This document shows, piece after piece, positions 35,045-43,555 of a stretch of DNA of 64,000 nt (position 1 is its first letter; every line of letters begins with the position of its first letter). Below the pieces are notes generated by a model that was given only the letters and a program-made list of their open reading frames with translations, made no database searches and was not told the DNA's origin. The position numbers and the translations under genes were made by a program. Origin of the DNA: an uncultured Amylibacter sp. (GTDB lineage Bacteria > Pseudomonadota > Alphaproteobacteria > Rhodobacterales > Rhodobacteraceae). The DNA is taken from positions 248,001 through 312,000 of the forward strand of contig OY365741.1 in the NCBI GenBank assembly GCA_959347425.1, given 5' to 3'.

Positions 35045-36433
35045 ATGACCAAAATCACAAACCACATGCCCACCGATGAATTGCAAGCTCTTGATGCCGC
35101 GCATCACCTGCATCCCTTCACCCATAACGACGAGCTTGCCCAGAAAGGCTCGCGGATTATCACGGCGGCGGACGGCATTACCCTGACGGATTCGGACGGC
35201 AAACAATACTTAGACGCTATGGCGGGGCTTTGGTGCGTTAATATCGGCTATGGGCGCGATGAATTGGCGGAAGTCGCGGCCGCGCAAATGCGCCAACTGC
35301 CCTACTATAACACGTTTTTCCAAACAACCCACCTGCCCGCGATTGCCCTGTCGGCAAAGCTGGCGGAGCTCGCGCCCGACGGCTTTAATACCGTGTTTTA
35401 CAGCAGCAGTGGCAGCGAAGCCAATGACACGAACATTCGCCTCGTTCGCCATTATTGGGCGCAGCTGGGCAAGCCCACAAAGAAGATTATCATCAGTCGG
35501 CACAACGCCTATCACGGGTCAACCATGGCGGGTGCGTCGCTGGGGGGCATGACGGCTATGCATGCGCAGGGCGGGCTGCCGATTGCCGATATAGCCCATA
35601 TTGAACAGCCCTATTGGTACAAAGACGGCGGCGATTTATCACCCGATGAATACGGGTTGGTGGCGGCGCGGGCTCTGGAGCGCAAAATCGCCGAATTGGG
35701 CGAGGCGAACATAGCCGCTTTCATCGCCGAACCCGTGCAAGGCGCGGGCGGAGTGATTATTCCCCCCGATAGCTATTGGCCAGAAATCCAGCGGATTTGC
35801 GATGCCCACGATATTCTGCTGATAGCGGACGAGGTGATTTGCGGATTTGGGCGCACGGGCGCGTGGTGGGGGAGTGAGACTTTTGCTATCCGCCCCGATA
35901 TTATCACCGTGGCAAAGGGGTTGTCTTCGGGGTACGCGCCGATTGGTGGCTCGCTGATTATTGATGCGGTGGCAGAGGTGATTAAGGCGGGCGATTTCAA
36001 CCACGGATATACTTACAGTGCGCATCCCGTCTGCGCTGCTGTGGCGTTGGAAAACCTGCGGATTATACAGGAGGAGTCGCTGATTGAAAAAGCGGTGGCT
36101 GGGGTTATTCCCTATTTGCACGATAAATGGTTGGAATTGGCGGATCATCCTTTGGTCGGCGAGGCTACTATTTGCGGGTTAATGGGCTCGATTGCTCTGT
36201 CGCCTGATAAGGAGCGGCGGGCGTTTTTTGAGGAATCCGGGGTAGCTGGGGCGATATGCCGTGATTTGTGTTTTGAAGGCGGGTTGGTTATGCGGCATGT
36301 GGGCGATAGGATGATTATCGCGCCGTCTTTGATTCTAACGCGGGCGGATGTGGATGTTTTGGTGGAACGAGCGGTGTCGGCGTTGGATGGAACGCTGGGC
36401 GCGATGGCGGCAAAGGCGATTATGCGGGGGTAG
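35045..36433 (+). CDS. Class III aminotransferase, putrescine/omega-amino acid:pyruvate type
   Basis: A 462-residue PLP enzyme. SSSGSEANDTNIRLVRHYW and DEVICGFGRTGAWWG are class III signatures, and the Schiff-base Lys lies in ITVAKGLSSGYAPIGG. It resembles the SpuC/omega-aminotransferase subgroup that moves amino groups from putrescine or other omega-amines to pyruvate. Neighbouring agmatinase, a GlnA-like ligase and the PotFGHI importer support polyamine use as its role, though the substrate is inferred. Element D follows directly after the stop. Confidence 0.85.
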   Translation: MTKITNHMPTDELQALDAAHHLHPFTHNDELAQKGSRIITAADGITLTDSDGKQYLDAMAGLWCVNIGYGRDELAEVAAAQMRQLPYYNTFFQTTHLPAIALSAKLAELAPDGFNTVFYSSSGSEANDTNIRLVRHYWAQLGKPTKKIIISRHNAYHGSTMAGASLGGMTAMHAQGGLPIADIAHIEQPYWYKDGGDLSPDEYGLVAARALERKIAELGEANIAAFIAEPVQGAGGVIIPPDSYWPEIQRICDAHDILLIADEVICGFGRTGAWWGSETFAIRPDIITVAKGLSSGYAPIGGSLIIDAVAEVIKAGDFNHGYTYSAHPVCAAVALENLRIIQEESLIEKAVAGVIPYLHDKWLELADHPLVGEATICGLMGSIALSPDKERRAFFEESGVAGAICRDLCFEGGLVMRHVGDRMIIAPSLILTRADVDVLVERAVSALDGTLGAMAAKAIMRG

Positions 36434-36894
36434 GTTTTAGTTGTTAGTTGTTAGTTGTTAGTTTTTTAGCCCTTCGGGTCTGCGTCATCGCTTACGCGAG
36501 TGCCGACCAGCGTGGTCTTTTGTGCGTAGCCCTCACGGTGTGAGGGCATGCCAAAAGCCCTTTGGTTACAAGATGATAATGATTCTATAAATTTACTATC
36601 TGGAATAACAAGACGTTAGATTGGATTATTTGCAAAGAATACTTGGGAATTGGTGATGGGTTTGCTCTAAATTTATTTAGGCTGTGCCTAGATGCTTGGA
36701 TAGGCTTTAGCCACAAAAACCCGCTCGCCCAAGCCTCGCAGAGGGGTGGGCGGGCGGGAAGCCCGAACGAACGGGGCTTGCCCCGAAGTGAGGGCGAAAG
36801 CAAAAAACCTCTATCCTTAACTTCTAATAACCAAACCCACAATTCTTAATAACCAATCACTAATAACTAACAACTAATAACTAACAACTAACAA
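36434..36894 (+). repeat. Structured dispersed element, copy D
   Basis: Plus orientation between convergent aminotransferase and agmatinase genes. Head hairpins are AGCCC/GGGTCT, TCGC/GCGA, GACCA-GCG-TGGTC and GCCCTCAC-GGT-GTGAGGGC. The last is a perfect stem that differs at several paired positions from copy A. The middle is nearly identical to copy A, and the tail has GGGGCTTGCCCC. Inverted heptamer arrays close both ends; the agmatinase stop codon lies in the right one. Confidence 0.85.
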
Positions 36895-37845
36895 CTAATC
36901 GCTAACCGTTTCTTTGGCAAGCAAACACAACCAATCATACCCAACCGTAGCCGCCGCCAACGCGGTAATCTCAGCGCAATCGTATGCGGGGGCAACCTCC
37001 ACAATATCCATCCCAATAAGGTTCATCCCGCCCAACCCGCGAATGAATTCTAACGCTTGCCAACTAGCCAGACCGCCACAAACGGGCGTGCCAGTGCCAG
37101 GCGCGAAGGCGGGATCCAACCCGTCTATATCAAACGAAATATACAAAGGCGCGTCCCCCGCCCTCGCCCTTACAACCTCTAAAACCGCGTCAATCCCATT
37201 GCGATGAATCCACGGCGCATCCAAAATTCGAAACCCAAAATCCGTGTCATTAAACGTCCGCAACCCAACCTGCGTGGATTTTGCGACATCAATCACACCC
37301 TCTGCCACGCCCCGCGCGAACATAGTCCCGTGGTCATGCCCACCCTCATCTGGCCAGGTATCGCAATGCGCATCAAACTGCACCAGAGCAACCGGTCCGT
37401 ACTTTTCCGCGTGTGCACGGATTAACGGCAAAGCGACAAAATGATCCCCGCCCAGCGACAACATCTTTGCCCCGCTTGCGATGATTTCCCGAGCGTGGGC
37501 GGCTATGTCAATCGGCACAGACTCCGCATGATGCGGGTTCAAATGGCAATCGCCATAATCAATAACCGCCAGTGTTTCAAAGGGATTAAACCCATGCGGA
37601 AAAGATTTTAATTCCGCCAATTGGGTGGAGGCAGCTCGGATAGCGCGCGGGCCGAGCCTTGCCCCACTGCGGTTCGTCGTGGCGCAATCGTATGGAATAC
37701 CCGTGACCACCACGTCTATATTATTAAGGTCGCGAGAGTACCGACGGCGGGCAAAACTAAGCGCACCGCCATAGGTCATTTCAGCCCAAGCCTCGTTATT
37801 ATTTTGTCCGCGGAAGGCAAAATCGCCTTTGTTCTTTTCGGTCAT
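36895..37845 (-). CDS. speB: Agmatinase (ureohydrolase family)
   Basis: A 316-residue ureohydrolase. Manganese ligands are in SLGGDHFVALPLIRAH, FDAHCDTW and SFDIDGLDPAFAPGTGTP, the three arginase/agmatinase signatures. The expected reaction is agmatine to putrescine plus urea; related guanidinobutyrase activity cannot be ruled out. I chose the ATG at 37845 because AAGGA lies 6 bp upstream. It is separate from the downstream GS-like gene and has its own promoter. The stop lies in a heptamer array. Confidence 0.85.
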   Translation of the reverse strand: MTEKNKGDFAFRGQNNNEAWAEMTYGGALSFARRRYSRDLNNIDVVVTGIPYDCATTNRSGARLGPRAIRAASTQLAELKSFPHGFNPFETLAVIDYGDCHLNPHHAESVPIDIAAHAREIIASGAKMLSLGGDHFVALPLIRAHAEKYGPVALVQFDAHCDTWPDEGGHDHGTMFARGVAEGVIDVAKSTQVGLRTFNDTDFGFRILDAPWIHRNGIDAVLEVVRARAGDAPLYISFDIDGLDPAFAPGTGTPVCGGLASWQALEFIRGLGGMNLIGMDIVEVAPAYDCAEITALAAATVGYDWLCLLAKETVSD

Positions 37846-37867
37846 AGTTTTTCCTTTTTTATCCAAT

Positions 37868-37895
37868 ATATTAAGAATAAATAATATATTGTAAA
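37868..37895 (-). promoter_or_regulatory. Sigma-70-type promoter of speB
   Basis: On the minus strand, TTTACA (37895-37890), a 16-bp spacer and TAATAT (37873-37868) precede the speB start by about 23 bp. The surrounding 90 bp are very A+T-rich. Confidence 0.55.
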
Positions 37896-37936
37896 TAGCC
37901 GATTTTAATTATTCATTAATTATAATTAAAATTTAA

Positions 37937-39361
37937 TTAAAGTCTGCTTAAATAATATCGATACTCGGCGGGGGTTATGTCTTGGTTAATTTTATCCGCC
38001 TCAAACCTGCGGATTTCGCTGTAAATATGACGATAATAGGGGGTGAAAACCGCGCCAGCATGCTCCGCATCAGCAAACCGTTCAATCGCGGTGCGCCAAT
38101 CGTGGGACAGATTTGGCCCCGAAACTGCACCTGCAACCGCGCCCGCATCATCCAAGGCGGGCGGTAAATCGGGCGACTCTGTCAGCCCATAATCCATCCC
38201 GCCCAAAATCGCGGCAATCGCCAAATACGGATTGACATCGGCACCGCAAATACGGTGTTCCAACCGCCCGTTTTCTGCGAAAGGGTCAATGACGCGAACC
38301 GCAGCCTCGCGATGGTCAATCGCCCAATTCGGGCGCGAAGGGGCAAAACTGGTCGGCACAATCCGCCGATAAGAATTCAAATGCGGGGCGAAAATAGCCT
38401 GCATATCGGGCATAGTTTCCAGCAACCCCGCGACAGCGTGTTTCAACCTAGGCGTGAGTGCATCACGCGAATCCGAACCAGATTTTATTCCCTTGGCCAC
38501 ACCCTTATTATGAAAAATATTATCCCCCGCCCCGTCCAAAACCGAGCAATGCACATGCATCCCATTACCGGCAAAATCGGCGTAGGGTTTCGCCATAAAA
38601 GTAGCCTCAACCCCCTGCTCTGACGCAATTCCCCGCACCAAACGGCAGAATAAAACCGCGCGATCGGCAGCCGCCAGAACATCATCACTGTGGTGAAAAT
38701 TAATTTCAAACTGCCCCGGACCGAACTCTGCTATCAAAATATCGGCGTTCAACCCGCACAAAGCACATGCCTGTTTTATCCGTTCCAACAGGATTTGATG
38801 ACGTTCCAAAACCTCCAAATCATAGTTTTGTGCCTTAAATTCAGGCTCTATCGGCTCGGGCGGCGCGTCCAAAGATGCCCGCTTTTTAAATAAATAAAAT
38901 TCCAGTTCAACGGCAATAATGGGGGTTAGATTTTTGCCCGCAAACCGCGTGACCACATCGTTCAAAATACGACGGGGGGATAAGGCACTCGCCTCTCCCT
39001 CTTCAAACATTTCAACCATAACTTGTGCGCGAGTAACCCCCAAAGGCGCACCCGCATTCGGCGCACCCCAGGCAATGGGCGACAGCGTCCCCAAAATCGG
39101 GCGCAACTCCGCATCCCGATCCCCCGTTACAATGCCCAGCCCAGTCGTGCCAACTTCCAGCCCAAAAATACTCGGCGCGTAGGTCGATAACGGCAGGCGC
39201 ATCCCGCCTTTCGCCAATTTCATCGCGTCCGTAGGGGCGATCCATTTGCCACGCAATACGGCATTAACATCGCAGAGCATGACTTCAATCCGCTCTGGCG
39301 TGCCGTGGGTGGCGCAATAAACGTCATATTCTTTAAGAAATTGTTGGGGGTTTGCTTGCAT
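37937..39361 (-). CDS. Glutamine synthetase-family ligase, probably gamma-glutamylpolyamine synthetase
   Basis: A 474-residue GS-fold enzyme. It has the short N-terminal beta-grasp domain (CDVNAVLRGKWIAP), IIAVELEFYLF with metal-binding Glu residues, GNGMHVHCSV and PTSFAPSRPNWAIDHREAAVR for ATP and substrate. The adenylylation Tyr loop of true GlnA is not evident. This fits the PuuA/GlnA-like group that glutamylates putrescine or other amines. Context with speB, a class III aminotransferase and potFGHI supports polyamine catabolism. Polyamine specificity is inferred. Confidence 0.8.
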   Translation of the reverse strand: MQANPQQFLKEYDVYCATHGTPERIEVMLCDVNAVLRGKWIAPTDAMKLAKGGMRLPLSTYAPSIFGLEVGTTGLGIVTGDRDAELRPILGTLSPIAWGAPNAGAPLGVTRAQVMVEMFEEGEASALSPRRILNDVVTRFAGKNLTPIIAVELEFYLFKKRASLDAPPEPIEPEFKAQNYDLEVLERHQILLERIKQACALCGLNADILIAEFGPGQFEINFHHSDDVLAAADRAVLFCRLVRGIASEQGVEATFMAKPYADFAGNGMHVHCSVLDGAGDNIFHNKGVAKGIKSGSDSRDALTPRLKHAVAGLLETMPDMQAIFAPHLNSYRRIVPTSFAPSRPNWAIDHREAAVRVIDPFAENGRLEHRICGADVNPYLAIAAILGGMDYGLTESPDLPPALDDAGAVAGAVSGPNLSHDWRTAIERFADAEHAGAVFTPYYRHIYSEIRRFEADKINQDITPAEYRYYLSRL

Positions 39362-39388
39362 TTTGGATTTTAATTGTTTATTAATTAT

Positions 39389-39417
39389 TTGACGCTACTT
39401 TGGATTTATGCAATTAT
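39389..39417 (+). promoter_or_regulatory. Sigma-70-type promoter of the ankyrin gene
   Basis: TTGACG at 39389-39394, a 17-bp spacer, then AATTAT at 39412-39417, in the gap divergent from the GS-like gene. Confidence 0.45.
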
Positions 39418-39458
39418 GGCACAAGACAGGTGGCGTGGCAAGGGTGAAAAGGATTGGA

Positions 39459-39950
39459 ATGATGGGGAAATTGGGGAAAACAATAATCGTAATTTTCGTA
39501 TGGTTGGCGTGGTTTTGGGTATCCCCCGCTTTGGCGGAGGGGTGCGAGGGCTGGCGCAATGGTCAGCAGGATTATTGGCAAAATGTCAATCTGGAGCAGG
39601 TGAAAACCTGTTTGGATAACGGCGCGGATTTAACGGTTTATGATGATAAATATAAGGCGACTCCGTTGCATTGGGCGGCTTCGGCTAATACCGATCCGTC
39701 GGTGACGCAGGCTCTGCTGGACGCGGGCGCGGATATAAATGCACGGGCGCGGGGGCGATTAACGCCGCTGCATGTGTCCGCTTGGATGGGCAAAAGTCCA
39801 GAGGTTATTATGGTGTTGTTACGCGCTGGGGCGGACGGGTCTTTGCGGAGTTTGTGGGGCAGTACCGCCTATCGCCAAGCGAAAAATAATGAAGCGATAA
39901 ATGGCAGTGTGGCGTTTGAAGCGTTGAAAAAGGCGGCTTCTAATCGTTAG
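39459..39950 (+). CDS. Secreted ankyrin-repeat protein
   Basis: A 163-residue protein. Residues 1-27 form a signal peptide (IIVIFVWLAWFWVSPALA). The mature part holds about three ankyrin units: QVKTCLDNGADLTVYDDK, TPLHWAASANTDPSVTQALL and TPLHVSAWMGKSPEVIMVLL. It is probably periplasmic and binds a protein partner. AAAGGA just before the ATG at 39459 supports this start; an ATG at 39408 would lengthen the cytoplasmic end. It is divergent from the GS-like gene, but no functional link is evident. Confidence 0.7.
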   Translation: MMGKLGKTIIVIFVWLAWFWVSPALAEGCEGWRNGQQDYWQNVNLEQVKTCLDNGADLTVYDDKYKATPLHWAASANTDPSVTQALLDAGADINARARGRLTPLHVSAWMGKSPEVIMVLLRAGADGSLRSLWGSTAYRQAKNNEAINGSVAFEALKKAASNR

Positions 39951-39954
39951 CGTC

Positions 39955-40113
39955 TTGGTGCCAAAGGCTTTTGTGTATGGGCTTTTGCAGGTTTTTATCT
40001 TGGTCGGGCAGGTTCAACTGCCCTTATGCAAAAGCTCTATATGCACAAAAGCCCCGCCCCTCGCTTGGGGCTGGTCGGCATTTTGAAAAAATGACGAAGA
40101 CCCGAAGGGCATC
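39955..40113 (-). repeat. Degenerate copy of the structured element (head module)
   Basis: The right part shows the head in minus orientation: AGACCC-GA-AGGGC near 40100, and CATTTT-GAA-AAAATG at 40079-40093 where other copies have ATCGC/GCGAT. CTGGTCGG and AGCCCC/GGGGCT follow. To the left a different hairpin occurs (GGGCAG-GTTCAA-CTGCCC) between two AAAAGC/GCTTTT arms. The conserved middle and tail of the full element are missing. Confidence 0.55.
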
Positions 40114-40141
40114 ATTCACAATTCACAATTCATAATTCACA
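40114..40141. repeat. Heptamer satellite, ATTCACA type, 4 units
   Basis: Units ATTCACA, ATTCACA, ATTCATA and ATTCACA. On the minus strand TGA recurs every 7 bp. It lies at the right end of the degenerate element. Confidence 0.75.
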
Positions 40142-40227
40142 ATTAAAAGCCCGCCCCTCGCTTGCATTTCCCCCCAAACATCGCTAAATTCGCCAAAACT
40201 CTCTATCCAAAAAGGAACACACACCCC

Positions 40228-41649
40228 ATGCTTAACCTCCTCATAAACCCTTGGACTCTGGTCGCTTTTGTCGGTCTCATCGGCATTACCAGCCTTGCGA
40301 TTTCCCCAAAACACATCACCACCACTGGCTTTTTCCAAGGCACAAACCAGCACGGCCAACCGCCCCGCCTTTTCACATTAGTCCTATCGCAAGTCACCAC
40401 TTGGATATTCGCGCGCTCCTTAATGAACGCGGCAATCCTCGGCTATTACTACGGATTCGCGGGCACGCTGGCATACACCTGCTACTATCTTTCCTTCCTG
40501 ACTGGCGGGTTTATAGTCGCCCGTCTTCGCTCCGACAAAGCCACTTCCGTCCAACACTGGTTGGGGCAGAGGTTCGGGCGCACCGGGCATTACACATATA
40601 ATCTGGTCGTCGGTCTGCGCCTATTATCAGAGGTTTTCGCCAATTTAATAGTCGTTGGATTGATATTTTCCGCTGCTTGGCCAACCAGCGCGATAGCGGG
40701 CAATACCGCGATAATAGTGCTTGCCATTATCGGATTAATTTACTCGGCTTTGGGCGGATTACGCGCATCTTTACGCACGGATACGATGCAAATGTTGGTA
40801 TTCCTAGCGGCCTTTGGCGTGGCGTTTGCCTTAATGATAACGCGCAGTGATTTTTCCTTTGGCGCAGTGTTGACGGCACAGGGGGTTTCGGGCGACCGAG
40901 CGGGCTGGGTGCTGGTCGTCGTGGCGTTATTGCAAGTGCTATCCTACCCCGCGCACGACCCGGTAATGATGGACAGGGGGTTTATCGCCGATGAAAAAAC
41001 CACCCGCGATAGTTTCATCTGGGCGTTCGTTTTATCGGTTTTGTGCATCTTTGGCTTCGGCATGTTCGGCATCCAAGCGGGGCTGATGAATGTCGCTTAT
41101 GACACACAATTACTGGGCAGCTGGATGGAGATGTTCGGCGGTGGAGTCTATTTGTTAATCGCCTGTTCGCTGCTGTTATCCGCGATTTCTACGCTGGATA
41201 GCACGCTTGCCTCCTCTGCCCGCCTGATGGTTGAGGAATTGCGCATGGGCGCGCGAACGGTACGCAATGGACGGCTGGCTATGTGTGCGTTTATGGCGGG
41301 CGGGGCGTTGCTAACCCTTTGGAATAATGCAACTTTATTTGATGCCGTTGCGGTGTCTGGGACTGCGTCTATGTTTCTTGCGCCGGTGTTTGTCTTTGCG
41401 TTTTTGGGCTGGGTTGTGCCGATATGGAGCTACCTCATCGCGTGGAGCGCGGCGGTTTTGGGCGCGGTGGCTTATTTATGTCGCGGGATGGATTGGGTGA
41501 TTATGTCGATAAATCCTGTGGCTGGTTTATGGGTGGATGCGGGCGCGATGCACAAATACGACCAGTTGCTGGGGATTTGCATTTGCGTGCTGGCGGTTGG
41601 GTTTTGCGCGATGATTGCGGGGACTTTGTTTAATAGTAAAAACCACTAA
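40228..41649 (+). CDS. Sodium:solute symporter family protein
   Basis: A 473-residue membrane protein with twelve to thirteen predicted helices. It contains GLRLLSEVFANLIVVGLIFS, YSALGGLRASLRTDTMQMLV and LLLSAISTLDSTLASSARL, features of the SSS (PutP-like) Na+ symporter family. The substrate is unknown. The ATG at 40228 is preceded by AAAGGA, 11 bp away; the longer frame from 40162 adds non-hydrophobic residues. The stop codon TAA is part of a heptamer array that also ends beside the convergent GNAT gene's stop. Confidence 0.8.
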   Translation: MLNLLINPWTLVAFVGLIGITSLAISPKHITTTGFFQGTNQHGQPPRLFTLVLSQVTTWIFARSLMNAAILGYYYGFAGTLAYTCYYLSFLTGGFIVARLRSDKATSVQHWLGQRFGRTGHYTYNLVVGLRLLSEVFANLIVVGLIFSAAWPTSAIAGNTAIIVLAIIGLIYSALGGLRASLRTDTMQMLVFLAAFGVAFALMITRSDFSFGAVLTAQGVSGDRAGWVLVVVALLQVLSYPAHDPVMMDRGFIADEKTTRDSFIWAFVLSVLCIFGFGMFGIQAGLMNVAYDTQLLGSWMEMFGGGVYLLIACSLLLSAISTLDSTLASSARLMVEELRMGARTVRNGRLAMCAFMAGGALLTLWNNATLFDAVAVSGTASMFLAPVFVFAFLGWVVPIWSYLIAWSAAVLGAVAYLCRGMDWVIMSINPVAGLWVDAGAMHKYDQLLGICICVLAVGFCAMIAGTLFNSKNH

Positions 41650-41686
41650 TCACTAATCACTCATCACTAATCACTAATCACTAATC
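41645..41686. repeat. Heptamer satellite, ACTAATC type, 6 units
   Basis: ACTAATC is repeated with one variant (ACTCATC). TAA recurs every 7 bp on the plus strand and TTAGT on the minus strand. It fills the whole gap between two convergent genes. Confidence 0.85.
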
Positions 41687-41687
41687 C

Positions 41688-42281
41688 CTATTCCACCCCC
41701 GCCAAAGTCTCACCCAATCTATCCCCGCGCAAATTCGCGTACAACACATGCGTGCGCCACCGCCCGTTGATTTGCAGATACTTCTGCGCCACACCCTCGT
41801 ATTTGAAACCCGTCTTTTCCAACACCGCCCGTGACGGCTTATTCCCCGGCAAAGTCGCCGCCTGTATCCGCGATAAATCCAGCCGAGCAAACGCGTAATT
41901 CACAACCCCACGCACGGCTTCCGTCATCAAACCCTGCCTGCTGTAATCGCTGCCAATCCAATAGCCGATGGTCGCACTTTGCGCTGGACCTCGCTGGATA
42001 TTTTCCAAATTTATCCCGCCTAACAGACGCGAATCATCCTTGCGAATCAAGAACAGAGCCAATGCCGAATCCTGTTCCTTCGCCCGCTTCGCCCAATAAA
42101 TCCTTTGATGAAACCGCGTTTTGGTGAAGTGAGAATCCGACCATTCAGGCTCCCAAATCCGCAAAAATTCAACATCCTTACGCCGACACGCGCACCACTC
42201 CTCAAAATCGCGGGCGATGGGCAGGCGTAAATATAACCGCTCTGTCTCTAACTGAAAAACTGGTTTTTTAGACCGAAACAT
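41688..42281 (-). CDS. GNAT-family N-acetyltransferase (RimJ/RimL-like)
   Basis: A 197-residue acetyltransferase with ETERLYLRLPIARDFEEW at the start and the acetyl-CoA-binding stretch IGSDYSRQGLMTEAVRGVVN. The closing SRAVLEKTGFKYEG is typical of the RimJ/RimL group, which acetylate protein N-termini or small amines. It is the last gene of the cytochrome oxidase-threonine synthase run, 2 bp after the M16 peptidase gene, as in Rhodobacterales. Substrate unknown. Confidence 0.85.
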   Translation of the reverse strand: MFRSKKPVFQLETERLYLRLPIARDFEEWCACRRKDVEFLRIWEPEWSDSHFTKTRFHQRIYWAKRAKEQDSALALFLIRKDDSRLLGGINLENIQRGPAQSATIGYWIGSDYSRQGLMTEAVRGVVNYAFARLDLSRIQAATLPGNKPSRAVLEKTGFKYEGVAQKYLQINGRWRTHVLYANLRGDRLGETLAGVE

Positions 42282-42283
42282 CG

Positions 42284-43555
42284 CTATCCCCGTTGCAACC
42301 TATCGCTTAAAATCCCATAATCAGGCGCGGCAGAAACCGGGCCATACAACGAACATGACGGCACGACTCCGCCCGTAAATCGCCCGCCGAAATCGCGAAT
42401 TCCCTCCAGCGAAACCGCGTCCAGCTTTGCGCTGATTTCCGCCAAGGGCGGCACACGCCCCCAGATTTGCAACATCCGAGCGTTACGGTCGCACCGTGCC
42501 ATCGTCGATTCCTGCCCCATCATCATGCCCGCCTTGAATTGCGCCCGCGCCCGCGCCAATTCTTCGGCGGTTATCGTGTCGGTCATCCGCCTGATTTCAT
42601 CGCAACAGAGCAGAGGCAACTCGGCAATATCATCCCCGCTCGTCCCCGAATAAATCGTCAAAACCCCGCCGTCAGCATAGCTGTTTTGCGACGCATAAAT
42701 CGTATAACACATGCCCCGTTTTTCCCGCAATTCTTGGAACAAACGCGAAGACATCCCCCCGCCCAAAATCATCGAATAAATCTGTGCCGTGTAAATCGCA
42801 TCGTCTTTATAGCCAACACTGGGTAGGGAAAGCGCGAAATGCGCCTGTTCCAAATCTTTGATTTCACGGCGGTCTCCACCGCCATATTTGGCGGGGTCGG
42901 CGGTGGCGGACACGCCCGCGGGCAAGTCCGCAAAAACCCCCTGTGCCTGTTTCACCAACGCGTCATGATCCACCGCTCCCGCCGCCGATAAAACCAAACT
43001 GGCAGGGTGATAATGCTGGCGAACAAAGCCGCGCAAATCGTCCGCGCTATAGGCCGAAACCCGCTCTGCCGTGCCAAGAATCCCCCGCCCCATAGGTTGA
43101 TTTGGATAGGTCAATTCCTGCAACCATTCGAAAATCACATCGTCTGGCGTGTCGTGCATTTGCCCGATTTCGCTGAGGATTACGCCGCGTTCCAGCTCCA
43201 ATTCCCGTCCGTCAAATATCGCGTTTAGCACAATGTCGGAGGTAATATCCAACGCCAATCCCGTGTCCGCCCGTAGCACTCGCGCATAGTAGGCAGTGGT
43301 TTCGCGCCCCGTGTAGGCGTTCATATAGCCGCCGACATTCTCAATGGATTCGGCGATTTGCAGCGAGGTTCTGCTGGTCGTTCCCTTGAACGCCATGTGT
43401 TCCAAAAAGTGGGCGATGCCGTTTTGCGCGGGTGTTTCAAACCGTGCGCCGACCCCTGCCCAAACGCCAACAACGGCGGATTCAAAGCCCGCTATATTTT
43501 CGCTGATGATGCGGAATCCGTTGTCCAGAGTCGTTATTTGTACTGCATTTTTCAT
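42284..43555 (-). CDS. M16-family zinc metallopeptidase (processing-peptidase-like)
   Basis: A 423-residue peptidase. HFLEHMAFKGT is the inverted zinc motif HxxEH, and a downstream Glu lies in the conserved ELERGVILSEI. GAVDHDALVKQA and AGMMMGQESTMARCDRNAR belong to the C-terminal domain. It resembles the mitochondrial processing peptidase beta subunit. It is translationally coupled to thrC by an ATGA overlap. Confidence 0.9.
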   Translation of the reverse strand: MKNAVQITTLDNGFRIISENIAGFESAVVGVWAGVGARFETPAQNGIAHFLEHMAFKGTTSRTSLQIAESIENVGGYMNAYTGRETTAYYARVLRADTGLALDITSDIVLNAIFDGRELELERGVILSEIGQMHDTPDDVIFEWLQELTYPNQPMGRGILGTAERVSAYSADDLRGFVRQHYHPASLVLSAAGAVDHDALVKQAQGVFADLPAGVSATADPAKYGGGDRREIKDLEQAHFALSLPSVGYKDDAIYTAQIYSMILGGGMSSRLFQELREKRGMCYTIYASQNSYADGGVLTIYSGTSGDDIAELPLLCCDEIRRMTDTITAEELARARAQFKAGMMMGQESTMARCDRNARMLQIWGRVPPLAEISAKLDAVSLEGIRDFGGRFTGGVVPSCSLYGPVSAAPDYGILSDRLQRG

